From the NCBI GenBank assembly GCA_902774275.1, contig CACYHN010000004.1:1-63370 (forward strand): DNA of 63,370 nt, in the 5' to 3' direction. How positions within the stretch are numbered: position 1 is the stretch's first letter; each line of letters starts with the position of its first letter. The notes beneath the pieces are model-generated. The model worked only from the letters and a program-made list of their open reading frames with translations, was not told where the DNA came from and searched no databases. This document shows, piece after piece, positions 9,923-17,613 of the stretch. The DNA is from an uncultured Bacteroidales bacterium. Lineage in GTDB: Bacteria > Bacteroidota > Bacteroidia > Bacteroidales > Bacteroidaceae. The translations under genes were made by a program, and so were the position numbers.

Positions 9923-11059
9923 ATGAATGAACAAATGAAGATAGTAATACTCGGAACAGCATGGCCGTATCGTGGCGGATTGGCAGTTTATAATGAGCGT
10001 CTGGCACGTGAATTCGCTGCTGAAGGCAACGATGTCTGCATATATACCTTTACGCTCCAGTACCCTTCATTCCTGTTTCCCGGCAAGACACAATACTCAA
10101 CAGAACCAGCACCCTCTTGCCTTAAGATTGTACGCACTCTGAACTCCATAAATCCGTTAAGCTGGGGCAAGACCGGCCGTGCCATCAGAGCCTTGCAGCC
10201 TGATATTCTTGTCATAAAGTTCTGGCTGCCGTTCATGGCTCCCTGTCTGGGGCATGTGGCACGCATTGTAAAGCGTGGCGGCAAGACAAGAGTGGTTTCA
10301 ATCCTTGACAATATAATCCCGCATGAGCATCGTCCGGGTGACCGTCTCTTTGGCCGGTATTTCACACGTTCCGTGGACGGTTTTGTGGCTATGTCTGATT
10401 CTGTCCTTGAGGATCTGAATCAGTTTGACACCGTAAAGCCCAGGGTGTTCTGCCGCCATCCCCTGTATGACAACTTCGGCCTTAAGGCATCACGTGAGGA
10501 GGCACTTAAGTTCCTTGAACTGGACCCTGGGCAACGTTATATGCTGTTTTTCGGGCTGATCCGTGACTACAAGGGGCTGGACCTGCTGCTCAAGGCATAC
10601 GCTGACAGCCGTTTCCGCAAGATGAATGTAAAGCTGATAGTAGCCGGCGAATTCTACAGCGGATCAGAGAAATACTTTGAGATGGAGAAGGAACTTGGAT
10701 TGGAGGGTATGATTGTATGGAAAAGTGACTTTGTACCTGACAGTGAGGTTCGTTACTGCTTTGGGGCAGCCGATATTATAGTACAGCCTTACAAATCAGC
10801 TACACAGAGCGGCGTGACACAGATAGCCTATCACTTTGAGAAACCCATGCTGGTAACAAACGTGGGCGGTCTGGCTGAGATTGTACCGGACGGCAAGGTA
10901 GGATATGTAGTTGAACCTGATGCTGCCCAAATAGCTGATGCCTTGGTGGATTTCTTTGAGAACAGCCGTCAGGACCAGTTTACAGAGGGAATACTCTCAG
11001 AGAAGAAACAGTACGCCTGGTCAAATATGACAAGGTCTGTAAGGAAAGCTGCTGAATAA
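9923..11059 (+). CDS. Glycosyltransferase, GT4-like
   Basis: 378 residues with a GT-B fold. The N-terminal Rossmann half begins KIVILGTAWPYRGGLAVYNERLA, where the glycine-rich loop is typical of GT4 acceptor domains. The C-terminal donor domain carries ADIIVQPYKSATQSGVTQIAYHFEKPMLVTNVGGLAE, the usual E/G-rich sugar-nucleotide region. Residue 1 could be the ATG at 9923 or the one at 9935 (MKIVILGT). It stands alone on the plus strand between two minus-strand genes, immediately before the heptose operon on the other strand, so a role in lipopolysaccharide or surface glycan assembly is plausible but not shown. Confidence 0.85.
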   Translation: MNEQMKIVILGTAWPYRGGLAVYNERLAREFAAEGNDVCIYTFTLQYPSFLFPGKTQYSTEPAPSCLKIVRTLNSINPLSWGKTGRAIRALQPDILVIKFWLPFMAPCLGHVARIVKRGGKTRVVSILDNIIPHEHRPGDRLFGRYFTRSVDGFVAMSDSVLEDLNQFDTVKPRVFCRHPLYDNFGLKASREEALKFLELDPGQRYMLFFGLIRDYKGLDLLLKAYADSRFRKMNVKLIVAGEFYSGSEKYFEMEKELGLEGMIVWKSDFVPDSEVRYCFGAADIIVQPYKSATQSGVTQIAYHFEKPMLVTNVGGLAEIVPDGKVGYVVEPDAAQIADALVDFFENSRQDQFTEGILSEKKQYAWSNMTRSVRKAAE

Positions 11060-11060
11060 A

Positions 11061-11531
11061 TTACTCCCAGAGCAGGAAATCCATACCGCATTTATCGGCA
11101 AACCCGCGGTCAGAAGGCTGGTCGCCTATCATAAGGGAATGTTCCATGCTGATATCCGGATAATCTTTCATGGCTTGCCGGGCCATCCCTGTGTTAGGCT
11201 TGCGCATAGGGTCACTGTCATCAACTGATGTACACAGGTAAATACGGTCTATCCTGCCGCCTGCGTCAGTAATTGCCTTAAGCATACGTGAATGGATATC
11301 CTCAAGCTGTGCCATAGTCATCAGCCCCTTGCCTACACCGCGCTGGTTTGTAACTATGAATATATGCTTGAATGACGCTGAATATCTGCCGATGAAATCG
11401 AGAAATCCAGGATTGAAACGGAACTCCTGCCAGCTCTTGACATAATCACCCGGAAGCCATACGTTCACTACCCCGTCACGGTCAAGGAACAGGGTATCAC
11501 ACTTTTGGAGCAGAGAATCAGGGATAATCAT
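11061..11531 (-). CDS. gmhB: D-glycero-D-manno-heptose 1,7-bisphosphate phosphatase (HAD-IIIA)
   Basis: 156-residue HAD phosphatase. Motif I is FLDRDGVVN at about 15-23, motif II the TNQ of IFIVTNQRGVGKG, then KPNTGM and motif IV MIGDQPSDRG. It removes the C7 phosphate from heptose bisphosphate in the nucleotide-heptose pathway. It is the last gene of a gmhA-hddC-gmhB operon: its ATG overlaps the hddC stop (ATGA). A generic histidinol-phosphatase-like enzyme would look similar; operon context decides the call. Confidence 0.85.
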   Translation of the reverse strand: MIIPDSLLQKCDTLFLDRDGVVNVWLPGDYVKSWQEFRFNPGFLDFIGRYSASFKHIFIVTNQRGVGKGLMTMAQLEDIHSRMLKAITDAGGRIDRIYLCTSVDDSDPMRKPNTGMARQAMKDYPDISMEHSLMIGDQPSDRGFADKCGMDFLLWE

Positions 11532-12238
11532 AATCTTATGTTTGCAGGAAGGAAAGTCTGAGCCAGAGCGTAATCCTCAGGAATGCCTATGTCAATGAAA
11601 CTGCCGTCAGAGATGAATCCGCATAAACCTCCCTTAGCTGATTCAGGCTCCAGGACATCCTTCTCAAAAGAGAACTTATCAGGTTTACCGTCAAGCAGAC
11701 CGGCACTACAGTCCATGCAGTAAACACCCCCGTTTATAAGACCTTTCTCACAGTAACGCTTCTCATTGAATGAACTGATATGGTTTTCTGAATCAACAGT
11801 AACAGAACCATAACGTTCAAAACGTTCCATAGGCTTGAGTGCAACGGCAAGAGGAGCCGCACTGCTCTCGCGCTGCCGGCACAGGGCGTTAAGGTCAACA
11901 TCAAAGAACGTATCACCGTTAAGAATGACACATTGCGGGGCTGTAACCTTTGAAAGAGCCAGTTTTATGCCTCCACCGGTGCCAAGGGGAGTCTCTTCAA
12001 TGACCCACTCGATGGGAATGGGATAATCCTTCAAGGTGTGCTGTAACCAATCAGTAACCGTTTCTGAGAGATAGCCTAATGAAAGCACAATCTTACTGGG
12101 ACGGAACGGCTCAATCCATGCAAGCAGCCACTCAAGGAAAGGACGGCCCCCGACGGGAGCCATACACTTGGGGACATCGCTCACCACACTGCGCAGGCGC
12201 GTGCCCAATCCACCGGCAAGAATGACCGCATCAAACAT
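11528..12238 (-). CDS. hddC: Heptose-1-phosphate nucleotidyltransferase (HddC-like)
   Basis: 236-residue sugar-nucleotidyltransferase with the signature LAGGLGTRLRSVVSDVPKCMAPV near the N-terminus and the metal-binding LNGDTFFDVD in the centre. In the GDP-heptose pathway HddC couples D-glycero-alpha-D-manno-heptose 1-phosphate to GMP. The context of gmhA and gmhB in the same operon supports this over a hexose-specific enzyme. I chose the ATG at 12238; a GTG one codon upstream is possible. The gmhA stop and this ATG overlap as TGATG, suggesting translational coupling. Confidence 0.85.
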   Translation of the reverse strand: MFDAVILAGGLGTRLRSVVSDVPKCMAPVGGRPFLEWLLAWIEPFRPSKIVLSLGYLSETVTDWLQHTLKDYPIPIEWVIEETPLGTGGGIKLALSKVTAPQCVILNGDTFFDVDLNALCRQRESSAAPLAVALKPMERFERYGSVTVDSENHISSFNEKRYCEKGLINGGVYCMDCSAGLLDGKPDKFSFEKDVLEPESAKGGLCGFISDGSFIDIGIPEDYALAQTFLPANIRL

Positions 12239-12816
12239 CACTTTTTACCGAAAAGGTTCTCCTCAACTATGGCGCAGATGATATGGCCTATCAGTATATG
12301 TGATTCCTGGATACGTGGAGTGCAATCAGAAGGAACCTTGATGCAGAGGTCTGCAAGAGAATCCATCTTACAAGGTTTGTTACCGGTAAGACCTATTGAG
12401 GTGATACCCTTCTCACGGCAAACCTTGAGTGCCTCAACGATATTCTCTGAGTTTCCTGATGTGGAAATGCCTATAAAGACATCACCTTTGGAACCCTGGG
12501 CCTCAATCTGCCTTGAGAACAGATATTTGTAACCTATGTCATTACCGATAGCGGTCATCACTGATGTATCTGTGCTGAGAGAATGGGCAGGGATACCGGG
12601 ACGGGCAAAATAGAACTGATTGACCAGTTCACCTGCCAGATGCTGTGCATCGGCAGCAGAACCTCCGTTGCCGGCCAATAGGGCGCTGTGACCGTTACGG
12701 TATGCATCGGTCATTATCTCTGCAGCCTGAGCTATCTTGGCCAGAAGCTCTTCATTATCAAGAATAGCCTGCTTGGTGGCTATTGACTGTGCTATCTCTT
12801 CTTTTATGTTCTTCAT
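12238..12816 (-). CDS. gmhA: Sedoheptulose 7-phosphate isomerase
   Basis: 192-residue SIS-domain enzyme converting sedoheptulose 7-phosphate to D-glycero-D-manno-heptose 7-phosphate, the first step of nucleotide-heptose synthesis. It has the GmhA signature LLAGNGGSAADAQHLAGELVNQF around residues 43-65, and GISTSGNSENI in the SIS sugar-phosphate site. First gene of the three-gene heptose operon, with a TATTTTTG promoter box 15 nt upstream and an extremely short leader. The kinase step is not here; an hddA-like gene is about 31 kb away at 43.9 kb. Confidence 0.95.
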   Translation of the reverse strand: MKNIKEEIAQSIATKQAILDNEELLAKIAQAAEIMTDAYRNGHSALLAGNGGSAADAQHLAGELVNQFYFARPGIPAHSLSTDTSVMTAIGNDIGYKYLFSRQIEAQGSKGDVFIGISTSGNSENIVEALKVCREKGITSIGLTGNKPCKMDSLADLCIKVPSDCTPRIQESHILIGHIICAIVEENLFGKK

Positions 12817-12830
12817 ATCCTTCTTTTTTG

Positions 12831-12838
12831 CAAAAATA
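12831..12838 (-). promoter_or_regulatory. -7 promoter box of the gmhA operon
   Basis: Minus strand TATTTTTG followed by CA matches TAnnTTTG. It lies in the short gap between the rnr stop and the gmhA start. Confidence 0.55.
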
Positions 12839-12857
12839 TCACTTTTTTGTCAAGCAT

Positions 12858-15026
12858 TTACTCATCGGCCGATACCAGTTCATAATCCATCTGTTTCTTC
12901 TCCAGGTTGCAGCGGGCCACCTTGACCTTTACGTGGTCACCCAGACGGTAGCGTTTGCGGGTACGTTGGCCTATGAGGCAGTAGTTCTTCTCATCAAACT
13001 CAAAGTAATCACCGCCAAGTGAGCGTATCGGGATCATGCCTTCACACTTGTTTTCTATGATTTCAGCGTAAATTCCCCACTCCGTAACACCGCTGATGAC
13101 GGCATCGAAGACCTGACCCATGCGGTCAGCCATATATTCCACCTGCTTGTACTTGATACTGGCGCGCTCAGCCTGCTCTGCCAGCTGTTCACGACCGGAG
13201 CAGTGTTCACAGTACTCCTCATACTTGGGTTGACTCACGCTGCGTCCGCCACCTATGTAGCGGGTGAGCAGACGGTGTACCATAAGGTCCGGATAACGGC
13301 GTATAGGCGATGTAAAGTGCGTATAGAACTTGAATGCAAGACCATAGTGACCGATGTTCTCTGTGGTATAGCAGGCCTTCTGCATTGAACGGATTGAAAT
13401 GGTCTCAATGAGTTCCTGCTCTTTCTTGCCCTTGACCTCGGAAAGCATCTTGTTCATGGATTTGGCCATATCCACAGGATCACCCGTGGCCTTGAGTTTG
13501 TAGCCGAACTTGGCAACGAAATTCTGCAGGTTCTCCATACGCTCGGGGTCCGGCTCATCATGTACGCGATATACAAAGGTCTTGGGATTGCCACCCTTGA
13601 CTTTGCCCACAAACTCCGCTACGGTGCGGTTGGCCAGAAGCATAAACTCCTCCACAAGCTGATTGGCATCCTTTGACTCCTTGAAGAATACGCTTACGGG
13701 ATGTCCTTTCTCATCTATGTCAAAGCGTACCTCAACACGGTCAAAGCTGAGTGCGCCATCGGCAAAACGCTTTTGACGCAGTATCTTGGCCAGGCTGTCA
13801 AGGGTCATTATCTCCTGCTTGAACTCATCGCCGGGGAGAGGATCCTTGCCGCCCTGCTGCTCACGTTCAATTATGGCCTGAACCTCCTCATACGCAAAAC
13901 GACGGTTACTGCGGATTACCGTGCGTGCTATGCGGGAGCGTTTTACCACGCCGGCATCAGTCATCTCAAGTATCACGGAGTAGGTGAGTTTTTCTTCATC
14001 CTGACGCAGTGAACAGAGATTGTTGCAGAGTTTCTCAGGCAACATGGGTATGGTGCGGTCCACCAGATATATTGATGTGGCACGCTTGAATGCCTCCTTA
14101 TCTATGATACTGCCCTCCTGAACGTAATAGCTTACATCGGCAATATGGACACCTACCTCCCAAAGGCCCTTCTTGATGGGACGGATGGAGAGGGCGTCAT
14201 CAAAGTCCTTGGCATCACGCGGGTCAATGGTGAATGTGGTTACGTTACGGAAATCCTCACGGCCGGCAAGTGCGGCATCAGTTATCTCCGATGGGATATC
14301 CTCTGCAGCCTGTTCCACATTCTCCGGGTAGCTGTAAGGCAGTCCGTATTCAGCCAGGATGGCGTGCATCTCAGTATTGTTCTCACCGGCAGCACCAAGT
14401 ATGTCTATTACCTTACCTACGGGGTTGCGGTCAGGGGTATCGGGCCACTCAACCACCTTCACTACGGCTTTCTCTCCGTCACGGCCCTTCTTGAGGCTGG
14501 ACAGAGGTATGTAGATGTCCTTATCGGATTTATCGGGTGTAACAAGATAGGCAAACTTGCCTTTTACCTGGAGCGTGCCTACAAATGTATCCTTGGCACG
14601 TTTGAGAATCTCCGTAACCTCACCTTCAAGGCCTGAGTGCGGCTTACGGGCAAACAGCACAACCTTGACGCGGTCACCGTTTACTGCACCGGCCGAGTTA
14701 CGCTCAGCCACGAAGACATTCTCACTGCCGTCATCGGGCACCAGGAAGTTCTTGCCGCCCACACGACGTTGTAGCACGCCCTCCAGGAACTTGCTCTTCT
14801 GCATAAGCTGGAACTGCCCGTCTTTCTCCTTGAGGAAACCGTCATCAAGCAGCTCCAGAACGATATCCAGACACATGGAACGCATGGGATGCGTCTTGAG
14901 TTTAAGCTCATCATACAGCCTTTTGATGCTGATGGAACTCTCCTGATTGTCACGGAACCAGTCTGTAACAAGGTCCGTCATTGTCCTGCGGTTAAGACGG
15001 ACACCGCCTTTGTATGATCTGCCCAT
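12858..15026 (-). CDS. rnr: Ribonuclease R
   Basis: 722-residue processive 3'-5' exoribonuclease. N-terminal winged-helix/cold-shock domains span about 15-240. The RNB catalytic domain begins with TIDPRDAKDFDDAL at 266-279, whose Asp cluster binds the catalytic magnesium, and a C-terminal S1 domain (VISGVTEWGIYAEIIENKCEGMIPI) lies around 640-715. It degrades structured RNA and takes part in RNA quality control. Start: ATG at 15026 gives MGRSYKGG; an internal Met is at residue 16. A TATCTTCG box lies 24 nt upstream. Confidence 0.95.
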   Translation of the reverse strand: MGRSYKGGVRLNRRTMTDLVTDWFRDNQESSISIKRLYDELKLKTHPMRSMCLDIVLELLDDGFLKEKDGQFQLMQKSKFLEGVLQRRVGGKNFLVPDDGSENVFVAERNSAGAVNGDRVKVVLFARKPHSGLEGEVTEILKRAKDTFVGTLQVKGKFAYLVTPDKSDKDIYIPLSSLKKGRDGEKAVVKVVEWPDTPDRNPVGKVIDILGAAGENNTEMHAILAEYGLPYSYPENVEQAAEDIPSEITDAALAGREDFRNVTTFTIDPRDAKDFDDALSIRPIKKGLWEVGVHIADVSYYVQEGSIIDKEAFKRATSIYLVDRTIPMLPEKLCNNLCSLRQDEEKLTYSVILEMTDAGVVKRSRIARTVIRSNRRFAYEEVQAIIEREQQGGKDPLPGDEFKQEIMTLDSLAKILRQKRFADGALSFDRVEVRFDIDEKGHPVSVFFKESKDANQLVEEFMLLANRTVAEFVGKVKGGNPKTFVYRVHDEPDPERMENLQNFVAKFGYKLKATGDPVDMAKSMNKMLSEVKGKKEQELIETISIRSMQKACYTTENIGHYGLAFKFYTHFTSPIRRYPDLMVHRLLTRYIGGGRSVSQPKYEEYCEHCSGREQLAEQAERASIKYKQVEYMADRMGQVFDAVISGVTEWGIYAEIIENKCEGMIPIRSLGGDYFEFDEKNYCLIGQRTRKRYRLGDHVKVKVARCNLEKKQMDYELVSADE

Positions 15027-15049
15027 AGTGGATATTTTTTAGATTGTCA

Positions 15050-15057
15050 CGAAGATA
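15050..15057 (-). promoter_or_regulatory. -7-like promoter box of rnr
   Basis: Minus strand TATCTTCG, one base off TAnnTTTG (C for the third T), 24 nt before the rnr start codon. Confidence 0.4.
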
Positions 15058-15086
15058 CGAAAAGATATACATAAGGGAAACAAATA

Positions 15087-15119
15087 TGACGGTTCTTTTA
15101 TTCACAAAAAGAACCGTCA
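15087..15119 (-). terminator. Perfect 13-bp hairpin after the GntR gene
   Basis: Arms 15087-15099 and 15107-15119 pair perfectly over 13 bp (TGACGGTTCTTTT with its complement) around a 7-nt loop. It lies 65 nt beyond the end of the ABC/GntR operon and before rnr. It shares the AAAAGAACCGTC core with hairpins at 21258 and 63176. Termination is inferred from position. Confidence 0.55.
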
Positions 15120-15183
15120 CCAATGCCAAATGACTGTGTTTTTACATGGATTACTTGTTTGTCACGAAAAACAACAATAGAAC

Positions 15184-15525
15184 CTAACCTAATCCTAAAT
15201 CCGACACTTTTAGTTGAAGCAATTCCATCTTGCGTTTTATGATGGGTACCTCATTCTGCAAGAAATCGGCCCGCATGTTACGCAAAACTACCTCTTTGGC
15301 GCCATCGGCCACAAAGTATCCTATACCACGCTGATTAAATATGACGCCGTCCATTGTCAGTTTTTCATAACTGCGCATGGCTGTATTGGGATTTACCCCC
15401 AATTCGGCGCCTAATTCCCTCACAGAAAGTATTCTGTCTCCCTCTTTCAGTTCACCGCCCAGAATCTTTTCAGCGATTCCATCGGCTATCTGAAGATAGA
15501 TTGGTTTGTTTTCATTGAATTCCAT
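15184..15525 (-). CDS. GntR-family regulator, YtrA/YhcF type
   Basis: 113 residues: an N-terminal winged helix-turn-helix (IYLQIADGIAEKILGGELKEGDRILSVRELGAELGVNPNTAMRSYEKL) and only about 35 residues after it. This is the short YtrA/YhcF form, which lacks a large ligand domain and usually represses a neighbouring ABC transporter operon. Here it is the third gene after the ATPase and permease genes. A dyad at 17298-17319 over the operon's predicted transcript start is a candidate operator, implying autoregulation. Confidence 0.9.
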   Translation of the reverse strand: MEFNENKPIYLQIADGIAEKILGGELKEGDRILSVRELGAELGVNPNTAMRSYEKLTMDGVIFNQRGIGYFVADGAKEVVLRNMRADFLQNEVPIIKRKMELLQLKVSDLGLG

Positions 15526-15542
15526 AATAGTCCTTTTTTTAA

Positions 15543-16430
15543 TTACAGTTTAATCCTTTTAAGTCTGAACCATATGAAGAAAAGCAGAAGGCAGTTCAGT
15601 ATGTTATCCCATATGGTATCTATCAAAGTGAGATGACTCCACACCCACGCATAAAACGGGTATGAATTAGCAAACGCCTCAGATGTATAGTCCAGATAAC
15701 CGGCGTTGCCCATCTGGTACAAATTTTCCATATTTGTAATATGAGCGAGTATGGGAGCAGTAGCGAGTTTAAAAGCCATACTTATCAATATGACGCTACC
15801 CATTGTCTTGCCTGTTTTTGATGTCTTAAAAATAATGGCACCAAGAAGGAAAATAAGTGACACCTGAATTATATCATCTATGTAAAGATACGGATTGGCA
15901 AGTGATCCGAAATTATTCAATAATCTGCTCAGATTTTCAACCGGCACTCCTGCCAAGGTTGCTTTAAAATCTTCAAGTGAATAAATGAAACTGAATACTG
16001 ATACATCGGTAGTGGAATCAAACATGCAGACCATAACATCCAATCCCAGATAGATAAGGATAAAGATAAAAGGCAGGATAATGCATGTTATCAGTATCAT
16101 TGAGATATACTTTTCAAGTCTTGAAACCGGCAGCAAAAGGAAAGCGGAACCCTCCTTACGATCTGTAAGATGTCCGTACAACCTGGCAGGAGCACTTATA
16201 AGCAGTATCATGCCGAACATAACAAAGAAAGCCAATCGGGAATATACCTCCAAGCCTTGCCATTTACCCATGTTCATTAATGAAAAGACTCCGGTAAAGA
16301 CATCACAAGTAATAGGCATAGTGCTTACTACCAGTAATGTGATGCCATATTTGGATATGAAAGCGTCAAAATCACTCTTTAAATAACGCCAGAACCTGTT
16401 CAGACTGAATACTTCATTTTCCATAGTCAT
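15543..16430 (-). CDS. ABC transporter permease-like membrane protein
   Basis: 295 residues with about six hydrophobic segments (for example TLLVVSTMPITCDVFTGVF, LAFFVMFGMILLISAPA, ISMILITCIILPFIFILIYLGL, LIFLLGAIIF). The motif LYGHLTDRKEGSAFLLLPVSRLEKYISMILITC, with LLLP and S/R before a membrane span, is seen in ABC-2-like permeases. Its ATG overlaps the stop of the ATPase gene (ATGA), so the two make one transporter. Substrate unknown; YtrA-linked systems are often induced by cell-envelope stress. Confidence 0.75.
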   Translation of the reverse strand: MTMENEVFSLNRFWRYLKSDFDAFISKYGITLLVVSTMPITCDVFTGVFSLMNMGKWQGLEVYSRLAFFVMFGMILLISAPARLYGHLTDRKEGSAFLLLPVSRLEKYISMILITCIILPFIFILIYLGLDVMVCMFDSTTDVSVFSFIYSLEDFKATLAGVPVENLSRLLNNFGSLANPYLYIDDIIQVSLIFLLGAIIFKTSKTGKTMGSVILISMAFKLATAPILAHITNMENLYQMGNAGYLDYTSEAFANSYPFYAWVWSHLTLIDTIWDNILNCLLLFFIWFRLKRIKL

Positions 16431-17263
16431 GCGTTTTTATTATTAAACATATCCTTAATAAGATCCTTGTGCATGTGAACAGTGTTGAACAGAGCCTCAA
16501 TGTTCACTTTGCTCTCACTGCCGGTTGTATTCTTAAGCACCTGTATGCAACCTCCGGGAATTGTTTCCGAATACAACGCCTCATCATCAATGGCTGATGA
16601 ATAATCAAAATAGAGCTTCTGGGTTATTTCATCAATAGATGCGTTGAGCAGTACATCCCTGCGGTCCAGAATGATGATGGGATCTATAAGGGCCTCAAGG
16701 TCACGGACCTGATGAGTGGAGATAAGCAGGGTGGAATCATCGGAAGTGTATTTGGATACAGCCTTGCGGAACTGTGCCTTGGATGGGATATCCAAGCCGT
16801 TGGTAGGTTCATCCATCAGGAGATAACTGGCATTGCAGGCAAGAGCAAAACTGATGTATGTCTTCTTGAGCTGACCGTAAGACATGCGGTCCATGCGCAT
16901 CTTCTCATCATTCTCAAATATCTCCATTATCTTGCGGAACTTGTCCAGGTCAAAGCCGGTCCAGAACTGCCCCTGATCTGCTGCATAATCCAAGGCTTTT
17001 GCCTTTACAGCAGCCACCTCATCAGGCAGATAATAGATTTTGGAAAGAAAAGAAGGTTTGCGGTCAAATGGCACATAACCATCAATATCAACAGAACCTT
17101 CAGCGGCCTTTTTAAGACCGGCAAGCAAGGTGAGCAGAGTGGTCTTTCCTACTCCGTTTTCTCCCAGAAGTCCGTAGATACGGCCCTCTTCAAGTTTCAT
17201 CGAAATGTCTTTCAGCACCACGTTATCGCCATAGCTGAAAGCAAGTTTGTTAATTGTAATCAT
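16427..17263 (-). CDS. ABC transporter ATP-binding protein
   Basis: 278 residues. Walker A GLLGENGVGKTTLL is near residue 34-47, the ABC signature region reads RMSYGQLKKTYISFALACN (a degenerate LSGGQ), Walker B is YLLMDEPTNGLD and the H-loop is STHQVRD. First gene of the ATPase-permease-GntR operon, behind a TATCTTTG promoter. The degenerate signature SYGQLKK is common in YtrB/EcsA-type exporters. Confidence 0.9.
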   Translation of the reverse strand: MITINKLAFSYGDNVVLKDISMKLEEGRIYGLLGENGVGKTTLLTLLAGLKKAAEGSVDIDGYVPFDRKPSFLSKIYYLPDEVAAVKAKALDYAADQGQFWTGFDLDKFRKIMEIFENDEKMRMDRMSYGQLKKTYISFALACNASYLLMDEPTNGLDIPSKAQFRKAVSKYTSDDSTLLISTHQVRDLEALIDPIIILDRRDVLLNASIDEITQKLYFDYSSAIDDEALYSETIPGGCIQVLKNTTGSESKVNIEALFNTVHMHKDLIKDMFNNKNA

Positions 17264-17297
17264 AATATTGTTTTGTGTTTGTCCCTTTTGTTTATCG

Positions 17298-17319
17298 GTG
17301 TATTACTTCACTAAGACAC
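17298..17319 (-). promoter_or_regulatory. Candidate GntR operator dyad
   Basis: On the minus strand GTGT-C-TTA, a 6-nt centre, then TAA-T-ACAC: seven matched bases in each arm of a 22-nt inverted repeat. It begins directly downstream of the -7 box of the ABC operon and covers the predicted transcript start, where a repressor would act. The GntR gene at 15184 is the obvious candidate binder. Confidence 0.55.
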
Positions 17320-17321
17320 TG

Positions 17322-17329
17322 CAAAGATA
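17322..17329 (-). promoter_or_regulatory. -7 promoter box of the ABC/GntR operon
   Basis: Minus strand TATCTTTG followed by CAGTG matches TAnnTTTG. It is about 59 nt upstream of the ATPase start codon and abuts the dyad at 17298-17319. Confidence 0.6.
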
Positions 17330-17476
17330 TTGCGTCTTTTTATATGTGCAATACGATTAACACACTTTAACCCAACAAAGTATCCTTGCATTACGTACGC
17401 ACGTGCGAACCTATTTTTACCACTACAATCCTCATCACCACAAAGGCCCATCCCCCCACCGCAACGCGCATTTCTG
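17330..17476. other. Intergenic spacer, no gene seen
   Basis: Part of the 350-nt gap between the ABC operon and the transposase gene. Apart from the promoter/operator on its left and the REP-like element on its right, I see no coding potential, hairpin or box here. Confidence 0.4.
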
Positions 17477-17610
17477 GCCGTACTTGCACACAGTGGCTCT
17501 GTAAACCACATTTCCCGCAAGTACGGCAGCAAAAACGCAGGTTGAGGCCATTTTTGAGGCCATACTTGCAAAAAATCGCCCGCACAAGCCCCACACTTGC
17601 AAGTACGGCC
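17477..17610 (-). repeat. REP/BIME-like 134-bp palindromic element, copy 1
   Basis: Contains four half-sites of GCC(G/A)TACTTGC in alternating orientation that form two hairpins: 17477-17487 with 17517-17527 (11 bp, perfect) and 17558-17571 with 17597-17610 (14 bp, one mismatch). Its reverse complement matches 21064-21197 at about 119 of 134 positions by eye. It ends 3 bp from the stop codon of the Y1 transposase gene. This is the layout of RAYT-associated REP elements. Confidence 0.75.
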
Positions 17611-17613
17611 ACA

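Noticed and set aside
12858-15026. Several long plus-strand open frames opposite rnr.
   Set aside because: They mirror the strong codon bias of rnr and show no start signals or known domains.
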